Translations under genes and position numbers: made by a program | The notes under the pieces: model-generated | The model's database searches: none | Seen by the model: only the letters and a program-made list of their open reading frames with translations | Told to the model about the DNA's origin: nothing | From: Collinsella provencensis | Lineage (GTDB): Bacteria > Actinomycetota > Coriobacteriia > Coriobacteriales > Coriobacteriaceae | NCBI RefSeq assembly: GCF_900199705.1 | Contig: NZ_LT904908.1 | Location: forward strand, 1,637,007-1,701,006 | Direction: 5' to 3' | Length of the DNA: 64,000 nucleotides | In this document: one piece after another, positions 26,239-34,493 of the stretch | Layout of the letters: the number at the start of each line of letters is the position of its first letter | Position numbering within the stretch: the stretch's first letter is position 1

Positions 26239-26859
26239 TTAACGCTTGCACCTCGAAATGCGCTTGCTTTCGTAGAACGTGGCTACTTGGTTGTAGATGC
26301 AAAAGGGAACAGGACAGCGAGCGACGATGATGTCGGTGTCGGTGTTGCAAGGCTTTCGCGTGCGCGGGTTGTGTTCGGCAAGAGCCTGCTCGTTGGCCAG
26401 CAAATCACTCAAGGAGCAGCCGCAACGCATGGCAAGAATGAGGCGATCAATCGCCTCGGACTGCGATCGACGCATGCGACCCATACGGGGACCGTTTGCG
26501 CACGGGGCAACGAGCCGTCCCCCAGGCAAGGCGGCACCGCCCTGCCAGGCAACGCCCTTGTTATTGCATTGTTCGCGAAGCTGCGTGAGCGCTGCTACTG
26601 CTTTGGTTGGCTCAGGGTCATCGGTGCAGCTCAGAGCATAGAGACGCATCGGTTGGGAGGAATCAGAAGGCGTGGGGAGGGCTTCATGCGAAAGCATGAC
26701 GGTTTGGAGCGGGAAGGGGCGCGCGGGCACCGTATCACTGGCGAAGATACGCTCATACACCTCGAGTGCTTCCAAAAGATCATCGGCGAGAAGCTGCAAA
26801 GTGATATCCGGATTGGAGAGCCCGGCATCTACGAGCGCCAAGATACATTCTCGGTTCAC
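26239..26859 (-). CDS. Hypothetical protein, 206 residues
   Basis: I do not recognise this protein. The GTG start at 26859 follows GGGAGGG at a good distance, and the gene sits 45 bp after the DUF3516 helicase on the same strand, so it is probably the end of that transcript. No membrane span is seen. The second half, NKGVAWQGGAALPGGRLV then MRRSQSEAIDRLILAMRCG, weakly recalls the second half of flavodoxin-fold oxidoreductases, and the C-terminal 40 residues are basic with several cysteines. A possible flavodoxin-like role is a guess only. Confidence 0.6.
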   Translation of the reverse strand: MNRECILALVDAGLSNPDITLQLLADDLLEALEVYERIFASDTVPARPFPLQTVMLSHEALPTPSDSSQPMRLYALSCTDDPEPTKAVAALTQLREQCNNKGVAWQGGAALPGGRLVAPCANGPRMGRMRRSQSEAIDRLILAMRCGCSLSDLLANEQALAEHNPRTRKPCNTDTDIIVARCPVPFCIYNQVATFYESKRISRCKR

Positions 26860-26904
26860 GTTTCCCTCCCTTCGCTTCAGTTCCTGTACGTAATGTTGCG
26901 GAAC

Positions 26905-29655
26905 TTAATCCAGCAGATCCTCAATCACGCCGACACGGTAGTTCTTAAACACGATGCCGTCGCCGTCCTGCGTGGCATCCAAGTCGATGTCGGCCATGAT
27001 GCCGAAGTCTCGGTCGCCATCGCTATCGGAGAAAACCTGGTGGACATGCCAGATGTGGTCGGTTTCCTCATCCGTTTCGTCAATGGACAGGAACGCGGCG
27101 GAGCGCGCATCGGCATCGGTGAGCAGCTCCACATGTGCTTCGAAGAACGCATCGAGCACGCGCTGCCAGCGCAGCTTGCCGTAGCCCCAATTTTCGTCGA
27201 GTTCGCCCAGATCATCAACCTTATTGCGCGCGGCAAGACGGACGCGCTGGAACAGCGCGTTGCGTACGAGCAGGTGCAAACCGCGGCGATCCTTGACCAC
27301 CGCATCCTTGAGTTGAGGCGGCAATGCACCGGCATCACTGCCCGCAGATGCCCATTCGTCCACCAGGCTCGAGTCAACGGAGCGGATGACCAGGCCCAGC
27401 CACGCTATGATGTCGGTGAGCTGTTCGGTGCGGTGCTCTACGGGAACCGTGCGGTCGAGCGAACGGTACGCCTCAGTGAGATACCGCAGCAAAATACCCT
27501 CACAACGTGCGATTTTGTATTGTGCGATATAGCTTTTGAAGTCACAGCCGGATTCGAGCATGTCGCGCAGGACGGACTTGGGAGAGAGTTCGTAATCGTT
27601 GGCCCAGGGGACTTCGGCGCAGTATTGGGCAAACGCGGTGTCGAGCAGTTCGGCAAGCGGCCTGGGATAGGTCACGTCTTGCAAGCGCTCAACGCGCTCC
27701 TCATAGTCGACGCCCTCCGCCTTCATGGCATTCATCGCGGCATCGCGCGCGTGACGCTCTTGCGCCCGCAAGATTTGCTTGGGATCCTCAAGCGTTGCCT
27801 CAACCATCGAAATGAGATCGAGGTCATACTGCTCGCTTTCCGGGTCGAGCAGTTCAAGTGCGGCGAGCAAGAAGGGAGAAAGCGGCTGGTCAAGCGCGAA
27901 GTCTTCCGGCAAATCGACGGTGAGCATGTAATTTGCGGGTCCGTCGAGCGGATGATCGGATACGGTTTCCCCGATTGCCGCTTGCTCTTGCGAGGCGGTA
28001 TCCCCGGTTGCGGCACGCACCGAGGTATCTGCCTCCTCCGCTTTGCGCTCTTGAGTTTCGTCGTCCGCTTTAACGGGCGTGCGTGCCACGATGCCCTCTT
28101 CGTCAACGGGCGTGCGCACAACGACGCCCGCATCGATCAGCGTTGCGAAGATTTCAGCGGCACGTGCCTTGAGCTTTACCTTTTCCGGCTCGGTTTGCAA
28201 CGAGGCGTCGATAAGCTCCAAAATGCGTGTCCACGCGTCACCGCCTTGCTCGACTTCCGCGAGCACCATCGAATGCGTGATGCGCAAACGCGGACGTAGG
28301 GTCTCCGGTTCGCTCTCGATAAGGCGATCGAACGTCGTCTCGTTCCATACCACAAACCCTTCAGGCGCTTTTTTCTTCTTGAACTTCTTCATCTTTTTGG
28401 GGTCGCCCATGGCTTTGAGTTCGGCTTTGTGGTTTTCAATCTCGAACTCCGGAGCTTCGGCGATTACTACGCCCTCGGTATCGAATCCCGAACGCCCTGC
28501 GCGTCCGGCGATTTGGTGGAACTCGCGCGAGCGCAGACGGCGCTGCTTGTAACCGTCGAATTTGGTGAGACCCGTGAGCAATACCGTGTGGATGGGGACG
28601 TTGATACCCACGCCCAGCGTGTCGGTACCACAGATGACGGGGAGCAGCCCCTGTTGCGCGAGCTTTTCGACAAGCAAACGGTAGCGGGGAAGCATGCCGG
28701 CGTGATGAAGGCCCACGCCGCTCGAAATGAGATGCTTGAGCGTTTTGCCAAATGCCGTGGTAAAGTGTTCGCCCTTGATGGCGTCTTTGATGGCCTCGCG
28801 TTGCTCCTTAGTTGTGACACCGTAACTTGCCAGGGCACGTGCGCTGGTGAGCGCTGCGTCTTGGGAGAAGTGAACGATGTAGAGCGGAGAGTCGCCTTGG
28901 CGCAGGGCGAGTTCGACGGTGGCCTCGAGTGGCGTTTTCACATACTCATAGGAGAGCGGGACGGGTCGCGGTGCGTCCGCGATGAGCTCGAGGTCGCGGC
29001 CAGTGGTGCGCGAAAGCGTGGCGGCGATGGCGCTCATGTCGCCCAGCGTGGCGCTCATGAGCAGGAACTGCGCGTGGGGGAGTGTGAGCAGCGGAACCTG
29101 CCAGGCCCAGCCGCGGTCGGGATCGCTGAAGAAGTGGAACTCGTCCATAGCGACGCAGGCTACATCGGTGTCCTCGCCTTCGCGCAGCGCTTGATTGGCG
29201 AGGATTTCGGCGGTGCAGCAAATAACGGGGGCGGAGGTGTTGATATGCGAGTCGCCGGTGATCATGCCCACGTTATCGCGTCCGAGAATCTCGACAAGAT
29301 AGAAGAACTTCTCGCTGACCAGCGCTTTGATGGGTGCAGTGTAATACGCCCTGCGTCCAGTGGCACGCGCCATGAACATCATGCCGAGTGCGACCAGCGA
29401 CTTGCCCGACCCGGTAGGCGTGCCCAAAATCACATTGCTGCCGGCGGCGATGCTGAAGAGGGCGTCCTCCTGGTGTTGCCATGGCTCGATGCCACGCGCC
29501 GATGTCCACTCCAAAAAGCGCTCGTATGCCTCCTCTGTGGTGAGCCAGGGCTCTGGCTCGCTGCCGTCCTCCGGTTCCCACCAGCTGGGAGCCAGATCGC
29601 CCAGCGAACCGTGGACGAAGGGGTCGAATGTGCGGGTGTCCGTTTGATCGGTCAT
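26905..29655 (-). CDS. DEAD/DEAH-box RNA helicase with DUF3516 domain
   Basis: This 916-residue Ski2/Mtr4-like helicase has WQHQEDALFSIAAGSN, Walker A GTPTGSGKS at 78-86, the Walker B variant DEFHFF, motif III SATLGDM, and motif VI QIAGRAGRSGFDTEG in the second RecA domain. After a basic KKMKKFKKKK segment comes a Thr/Glu-rich linker and the large C-terminal DUF3516 region found mainly in Actinobacteria. Relatives are thought to act in RNA processing or decay; the substrate is unknown. An AGAGAGACCTC precedes the ATG. trmB lies 114 bp upstream on the same strand. Confidence 0.92.
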   Translation of the reverse strand: MTDQTDTRTFDPFVHGSLGDLAPSWWEPEDGSEPEPWLTTEEAYERFLEWTSARGIEPWQHQEDALFSIAAGSNVILGTPTGSGKSLVALGMMFMARATGRRAYYTAPIKALVSEKFFYLVEILGRDNVGMITGDSHINTSAPVICCTAEILANQALREGEDTDVACVAMDEFHFFSDPDRGWAWQVPLLTLPHAQFLLMSATLGDMSAIAATLSRTTGRDLELIADAPRPVPLSYEYVKTPLEATVELALRQGDSPLYIVHFSQDAALTSARALASYGVTTKEQREAIKDAIKGEHFTTAFGKTLKHLISSGVGLHHAGMLPRYRLLVEKLAQQGLLPVICGTDTLGVGINVPIHTVLLTGLTKFDGYKQRRLRSREFHQIAGRAGRSGFDTEGVVIAEAPEFEIENHKAELKAMGDPKKMKKFKKKKAPEGFVVWNETTFDRLIESEPETLRPRLRITHSMVLAEVEQGGDAWTRILELIDASLQTEPEKVKLKARAAEIFATLIDAGVVVRTPVDEEGIVARTPVKADDETQERKAEEADTSVRAATGDTASQEQAAIGETVSDHPLDGPANYMLTVDLPEDFALDQPLSPFLLAALELLDPESEQYDLDLISMVEATLEDPKQILRAQERHARDAAMNAMKAEGVDYEERVERLQDVTYPRPLAELLDTAFAQYCAEVPWANDYELSPKSVLRDMLESGCDFKSYIAQYKIARCEGILLRYLTEAYRSLDRTVPVEHRTEQLTDIIAWLGLVIRSVDSSLVDEWASAGSDAGALPPQLKDAVVKDRRGLHLLVRNALFQRVRLAARNKVDDLGELDENWGYGKLRWQRVLDAFFEAHVELLTDADARSAAFLSIDETDEETDHIWHVHQVFSDSDGDRDFGIMADIDLDATQDGDGIVFKNYRVGVIEDLLD

Positions 29656-29769
29656 GAGGTCTCTCTTCTGATGTGCATGACGTGGGCGTTTGTTCTGGGT
29701 GGGAGCAAGGCTGGGGGCGTTGTCTCAGGCGGAGTGCGTCGCGTTGCCTGCGTTTATCGCATGCGCGCA

Positions 29770-30606
29770 TTACACACGCTTTTTACGGCTTTCGTTACGG
29801 CGACGATTGCGCAGGTTGTCCACAGCATAGCTCATGCCATAGGGAATGTAATCGCTGGCAAACAGGTCTTCGGGGAGATAGTCGATAAGACTCAGCGGCA
29901 TATCCTCTGCGGCTTGGAGCTGTTCGGTCGTTGCGGGAGTCGACGGCGGTGTAGCGTAAATCGCATGAACGGTGGCACCCTGCGCCGTCAATCGCTCTTC
30001 GTATTCGGTGATGGGCTGCTCGGGATGGGCGGCGCGATCGTCGTCCGTGGCGCATAAGATGTTCCACCCGAGTGCCTCGAACTGCGGCAGCGAATACTTA
30101 TAGAGAGGTTCGCTGTCGGTGCGCAACGCAACGGTAGCGCTGCCGGCGAGCAGGGGGCGGTAGCCTTCCAGATGCTGTGCCGACGTTAGACGCAGACGTG
30201 CATGACGGCGCTTGGGGTGCGGCGTGGGGAAGTTGATCGAGATGGCGTCAAGCTCCCCTTCGGCGAAAATCTGGTCGAGCTTTGCCGCATCGCCCGGGAT
30301 AACCAGCGCGTTTTTGATATCCTCGTCCAACACGAGCTGCGCGGCGTGCACCACGCAGACGGGCTCGCTGTCCATGCCGATGAAAAGCGTCGTAGGGTGC
30401 CGCTTGGCCATGGCGGCAATGTAGGCGCCCTTTCCGCAACCAAGGTCGAGATGTACGCGTTCAAAGCGCGATACGCCTTCGGCGCACAAGGGAAAACAGG
30501 CCTCTGCCCAACGCCCGCGATATGCGGCAGCGTTGGTCTCAATGGCGTCGGCCGCACGTTCAATGCGCTGGTCGAGGACGAAGTTTTTGGGCATGCGTGC
30601 ATGCAT
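29770..30606 (-). CDS. trmB: tRNA (guanine-N7-)-methyltransferase
   Basis: TrmB methylates G46 in the tRNA variable loop using SAM. This 278-residue copy has the SAM motif HLDLGCGKGAYIAAMAKRHP, the second motif FIGMDSE, the catalytic and tRNA-binding region SINFPTPHPKRRHARLRL, and TDSEPLYKYS. The usual FPDPW segment is FPTPHPK here. It is longer than most TrmB because of a 60-residue C-terminal tail ending RNRRRNESRKKRV, whose basic residues may bind RNA. The ATG at 30606 or the one at 30594 could be the start. It lies 18 bp downstream of the Trm9-like gene, so both are probably cotranscribed. Confidence 0.9.
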   Translation of the reverse strand: MHARMPKNFVLDQRIERAADAIETNAAAYRGRWAEACFPLCAEGVSRFERVHLDLGCGKGAYIAAMAKRHPTTLFIGMDSEPVCVVHAAQLVLDEDIKNALVIPGDAAKLDQIFAEGELDAISINFPTPHPKRRHARLRLTSAQHLEGYRPLLAGSATVALRTDSEPLYKYSLPQFEALGWNILCATDDDRAAHPEQPITEYEERLTAQGATVHAIYATPPSTPATTEQLQAAEDMPLSLIDYLPEDLFASDYIPYGMSYAVDNLRNRRRNESRKKRV

Positions 30607-30624
30607 GGATGTGCTCTCGCTTTT

Positions 30625-31476
30625 CTAGAGTTTTTCGAGGACAAGGTACCGATTGAGGTTACCAGATGCGCCGTCTGCTGAGTAGCGTTCGCGCTCGCGA
30701 ACGTCCGCGCCCATAGAGGCTACAAGCTCGTCGATTTCCGTTTCGGAGAAATGATGGCAGTACCGCAGCGGGTTGCTGTCCGATTGCCAGCCCAGGAAGT
30801 GATCGTTTTCGTCGAGGTGGGTAGGGTTGAAGGGCGGATCGGCATCAGCCCCGAAATCCTTGCGTTGTGCGATCTCATCGGCTTGCAAGGCCTTGCGTGC
30901 AAGACGCTCGTCATGCATGAACTGCCAGAAAGATATGACGACCAAGCCATGGGCCTTAGTATGTGCAAGCAGGTCGGAAAGCACTTGTTTGCGCAGGTCG
31001 ACGCCGGGGACATGATGCATGAATCCAAAGCAGACGGAGAGATCGCAGACGGAAATCCCGCCGAGGGGATCTGCGTGATTGCAGTAGCGCTCGAGGATAT
31101 CGACCTCGTGATAGACAATCGATCGGCTGTGAAGCGTGTCGGTGTCTACAAGGGCTGGGCAGCAATCAACGGCATGGAAGGTGAGGGGAGAATCAGTGTG
31201 GCGCTCACCTGCTGTACGGCTTTCAATTGCATCCTTCTCACCCAAAAAAGCACTGGTGAGGAACTGCTCGAAACGCAAGTTACCGCATGCGAGGTCAAGT
31301 ACCGTGCGAGCTTTGTTATTCGTGTCGACGTCGCCCCACCCACAAGAGCGGAGCACATCGACAAGGCGTTTCCATCCGTCCCACGGTGCAGAGCGTGTAG
31401 AGGAAAACGATGCCGTATGCTGCGAGTAAAACGAATTGTTGAGCGCGATGAGCGCGCGAGCAGTTGCGGTGTCCAT
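30625..31476 (-). CDS. Trm9-like SAM-dependent methyltransferase
   Basis: This 283-residue class I methyltransferase has an N-terminal NNSFYSQHTASFSSTRSAPW that parallels the FSxTRxxPW signature of eukaryotic Trm9/ALKBH8, then SAM motif LDLACGN, motif CFGFMHHVPGVDLRKQVL (compare VHHWSTRERR in yeast Trm9), ISFWQF, and a C-terminal HHFSETEIDELVASMGADV like the Trm9 YHLYREGEL stretch. Trm9 enzymes methylate cm5U34 of tRNA to mcm5U. The start is ATG 31476 after GGAAGGAGG; an upstream in-frame start is inside the promoter region. The gene is divergent from elp3 with 122 bp between starts and lies just upstream of trmB. The substrate is inferred from motif similarity plus the neighbour. Confidence 0.8.
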   Translation of the reverse strand: MDTATARALIALNNSFYSQHTASFSSTRSAPWDGWKRLVDVLRSCGWGDVDTNNKARTVLDLACGNLRFEQFLTSAFLGEKDAIESRTAGERHTDSPLTFHAVDCCPALVDTDTLHSRSIVYHEVDILERYCNHADPLGGISVCDLSVCFGFMHHVPGVDLRKQVLSDLLAHTKAHGLVVISFWQFMHDERLARKALQADEIAQRKDFGADADPPFNPTHLDENDHFLGWQSDSNPLRYCHHFSETEIDELVASMGADVRERERYSADGASGNLNRYLVLEKL

Positions 31477-31598
31477 GTGCCTCCTTCCGTTGGTATTGTA
31501 ATGGCCCATCCGGACATGGGGTGCCTTATTGGAAACGAATTCCATGTTGATGGGGGCATCAGACGCCCGACGTACGGAATGGCGTACAATTTGTACGC

Positions 31599-33521
31599 AT
31601 GGAAGAGATTATTTTGCAGATACTTGATACGCTGCGGGCAGGCGGCACGGTGGATGACCGCACGCTGCTCAAGCTGAGCCATGCCGCAGCGCGTCGCGCG
31701 GACTCCGACAAGCGCATGTTTGCCAAGCGCCGTCTGCTGCCGTTTTACCAAGATATCAAGCGCAATGACCCCGTGCGATGGAAAAGCTGGAACGTTACGC
31801 CCGAGCTGGAGGAACAGCTCGTTTCCGTTTTGCGCATGAAGCCCCGACGCAGCGCTTCCGGCGTGGCGACCATCACGGTCATTACCAAGCCGTGGCCCTG
31901 CGGTGGCGATTGTCTGTTCTGCCCCAACGACATTCGCATGCCCAAAAGTTACCTACATGGTGAACCTGCGTGCGAGCGGGCTGAGCAAAACTGGTTCGAT
32001 CCGTATCTTCAGGTGGCATCTCGCCTCACCGCGTTGTCCCAGATGGGGCATTCGACGGACAAAATCGAGCTCATCGTGCTTGGTGGTACGTGGAGCGATT
32101 ATCCGCAAGGCTATCAAATCTGGTTCATCTCGGAGCTGTTCCGGGCGCTCAACGACAACGCAACGGCGACAGTGCAAAATGGCGATTCTTCGCATCACGT
32201 GGGTTGTTCACAGGATGTGGATCTTCGTCCAATAGATGCGGTGCAGGCACCTGGCAATGCATTCGGCGACATGGGGCGTACCGTTTCAGAGCGGCGGGCG
32301 TTTTACCGACACGCCGGATTCCCCCAAAATGCAACTGACTTCGATGCGTTTTCCCAGCAGTCCCAAAGCGAACTCAATGCATTGCGGTATTCGTATAACC
32401 AGGCGTTTCGAGAGCTTTACGGTACAAGTTCCGCGTGGAGCCGCGCCGCGCGCATGCAAACAGCGAACTTGGAAGATCTCGAACAGCTGCAGCACGCAAA
32501 TGAGACGGCGCGGCATCGCGTGGTGGGTTTGGTTATCGAGACGCGCCCCGATGCCATTTCTCCGCAGTCGCTTGCGCTCATCCGGCGCCTCGGGTGCACC
32601 AAGGTCCAGATGGGAATCCAAACGCTTCGCCAGGACGTACTCGATGCAAATGACCGCGGTATTTCGGTTGCTCGCATCCAGGATGCCTTTGAGCTGCTGC
32701 GTATCTTCGGTTTCAAAATCCATGCGCATGCGATGGCGAATCTGTACACCGCCACGCCCGAGCTCGATAAGCAGGATTTCCAGCGTTTGGTCGAAGATGC
32801 TCCATTCCAACCCGACGAAATCAAGCTCTATCCGTGCGCGCTGATTGAAGGCGCGCGGCTGTGCAAGTATTTCCAAGATGGCTCATGGCGTCCCTACACT
32901 GAGGACGAGTTGCTCGATGTGCTGGTGAGCGATGTGGCGGTAACGCCTCCGTTCTGTCGTATTTCGCGCATGATTAGGGATTTCTCATCCAAAGACATCT
33001 TGGTGGGTAACAAAAAGCCTAACCTGCGCCAACTTGTTGAGCAACGTCTTCGCGAGCAGGGAAATACCCAGGGTATTCAGGAGATTCGTTTTCGCGAGGT
33101 GGGCACGGCGAATGTCGACGTGAACGCGCTTCGACTTGACATCGTCTCGTATGAGACGAGCAATACGAGTGAGCGATTCCTTCAGTGGGTTACTCCCGAG
33201 AATCGCATTGCTGGGTTCCTTCGTCTCTCACTTCCTCACGCTGCATATGTTGAGCGGCGTGCCGGCGACCTTCCCGTTGAATGTGATGAGGCGATGATTC
33301 GCGAGGTTCACGTGTATGGCATATCGACGCAACTCGGCGAGGACGGCGCTTCAGCGCAGCATCTTGGCCTGGGTAAGCGCCTCGTAGAACGCGCGTGCGG
33401 GCTAGCATGTGAGGCGGGCTATCAGCGGCTCAACGTTATCAGCGCCGTGGGGACGCGCGAATACTACCGACACTTGGGATTTGTGGATCACGGTTTGTAC
33501 CAGCAAAGAAGGTTGTCATGA
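31599..33521 (+). CDS. Elp3-family tRNA U34 modification enzyme
   Basis: This 640-residue bacterial Elongator protein 3 homologue has an N-terminal basic tRNA-contacting region, a radical SAM core and a C-terminal GNAT acetyltransferase. The radical SAM cysteines are in WPCGGDCLFCPND (C101, C105, C108). Other conserved parts are IELIVLGGTWSDYPQGYQ, VIETRPDAISP, VQMGIQTLRQDVLDANDRG, HAMANLYTATPE and DEIKLYPC; the GNAT end has REVHVYG, HLGLGKRLVERA and VGTREYYRHLGF. Elp3 uses acetyl-CoA and SAM to make cm5U at the tRNA wobble position. An insert of about 90 residues sits between the strands after GGTWSDYPQG. It overlaps the next gene by 4 bp. No Elp1/2 partner is expected in bacteria. Confidence 0.9.
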   Translation: MEEIILQILDTLRAGGTVDDRTLLKLSHAAARRADSDKRMFAKRRLLPFYQDIKRNDPVRWKSWNVTPELEEQLVSVLRMKPRRSASGVATITVITKPWPCGGDCLFCPNDIRMPKSYLHGEPACERAEQNWFDPYLQVASRLTALSQMGHSTDKIELIVLGGTWSDYPQGYQIWFISELFRALNDNATATVQNGDSSHHVGCSQDVDLRPIDAVQAPGNAFGDMGRTVSERRAFYRHAGFPQNATDFDAFSQQSQSELNALRYSYNQAFRELYGTSSAWSRAARMQTANLEDLEQLQHANETARHRVVGLVIETRPDAISPQSLALIRRLGCTKVQMGIQTLRQDVLDANDRGISVARIQDAFELLRIFGFKIHAHAMANLYTATPELDKQDFQRLVEDAPFQPDEIKLYPCALIEGARLCKYFQDGSWRPYTEDELLDVLVSDVAVTPPFCRISRMIRDFSSKDILVGNKKPNLRQLVEQRLREQGNTQGIQEIRFREVGTANVDVNALRLDIVSYETSNTSERFLQWVTPENRIAGFLRLSLPHAAYVERRAGDLPVECDEAMIREVHVYGISTQLGEDGASAQHLGLGKRLVERACGLACEAGYQRLNVISAVGTREYYRHLGFVDHGLYQQRRLS

Positions 33522-34423
33522 GCAGGGGAAAGCTCGATATCACCTCCGCCGCGGGAATCGCTGTCGGCGTGGCAATCGGCGCGGTTGCTGTGGGTGCCGC
33601 GGCTGTTGCCGTTGGTTCTCAATGCTTGCAGATCGTTCGCACGCGCGCTGGAGTTGCACGCGTCAAGATGATTCGCGGCGAGCAAGGCGAGCGCGTGCGC
33701 GTCTTGCAGCAAGGTGGCGTATTCCAAAGCGCGACGTATCTGGATGAGCGACGCTTTGAACCCGTGTTTTCGTATTACCGAGCCTTTGATGCGATGTTTG
33801 AGGCTGAGCCCGCTATGCGCGAGTTGGCAGGTCACGGCATAGAGCGCGTTTTGATGCTTGGCGGTGGAGGTTTTTCTTATCCAAAGCACGCGTTATCGCA
33901 ACATCCTGAACTGACCATGGACGTGGTGGAAATCGACCCGGGTATTGTCAGGATCGCTCGCCGCTGGTTCTTCCTCGATGAGCTCGAGCGTAAAGTGGGC
34001 GAGCGCCTGAATATACACACCGAGGATGCGCGCATCTACCTGGCCGAGGCCGCGAACGCAGACGTACGATATGACGTGATTGTAAATGACTGCTTTACGG
34101 GTGCGAATCCCGTTTGCGCATTGGCAACGGTCGAAGCTTTGCGTCAAGTTAAGGAGTGCTTGCGTCCAGGAGGTTTGTATCTTGCCAATGTGGTATCTGA
34201 AAACGCTGGATGTAACATTGAGTTCCTGCGCAATGCGCTGACGACGGCCGCGGTCATTTTCTCTCGCGTAGCTATCATTCCCTGCGAGGACGAGGTCTTC
34301 GGAGGAGAAGATAACTATCTGCTCGTTGCTTCTGACGCGTCCTATGACTTTTCAGGTTGTATGCCATTTGATGAGGCCCTTTTCAGCACGGTGCTTCATG
34401 ACGGCGATTCGCCTGCATCCTAA
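33518..34423 (+). CDS. Spermidine-synthase-like methyltransferase-fold protein
   Basis: This 301-residue protein overlaps elp3 by the four bases ATGA, so it is translationally coupled. An N-terminal hydrophobic stretch (about residues 10-33, AAGIAVGVAIGAVAVGAAAVAV) probably anchors it. The rest resembles the polyamine synthase fold: FQSATYLDERRFEPVFSYY, the nucleotide motif VLMLGGGGFSYPKHAL, the acidic MDVVEIDPGIV, HTEDARIYL and DVIVNDCFTG. Classical spermidine synthases have GGGDG and a catalytic Asp near DxxD; here the glycine loop is GGGGF and DVIVNDC keeps one Asp. It may make another aminopropyl or methyl transfer. The link to Elp3 is unexplained. Confidence 0.75.
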   Translation: MSRGKLDITSAAGIAVGVAIGAVAVGAAAVAVGSQCLQIVRTRAGVARVKMIRGEQGERVRVLQQGGVFQSATYLDERRFEPVFSYYRAFDAMFEAEPAMRELAGHGIERVLMLGGGGFSYPKHALSQHPELTMDVVEIDPGIVRIARRWFFLDELERKVGERLNIHTEDARIYLAEAANADVRYDVIVNDCFTGANPVCALATVEALRQVKECLRPGGLYLANVVSENAGCNIEFLRNALTTAAVIFSRVAIIPCEDEVFGGEDNYLLVASDASYDFSGCMPFDEALFSTVLHDGDSPAS

Positions 34424-34493
34424 TGTGCCGAGCATGTCCCATTAATTCGAATCGACCTCCGTTCTACTGCGCCCTCATCAGCCGTCTCAAAGG

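Noticed and set aside
26287..30057. Two long plus-strand frames (to 28299 and to 30057) opposite the DUF3516 helicase
   Set aside because: Both are shadows of the helicase and trmB; no start signals or domain patterns.
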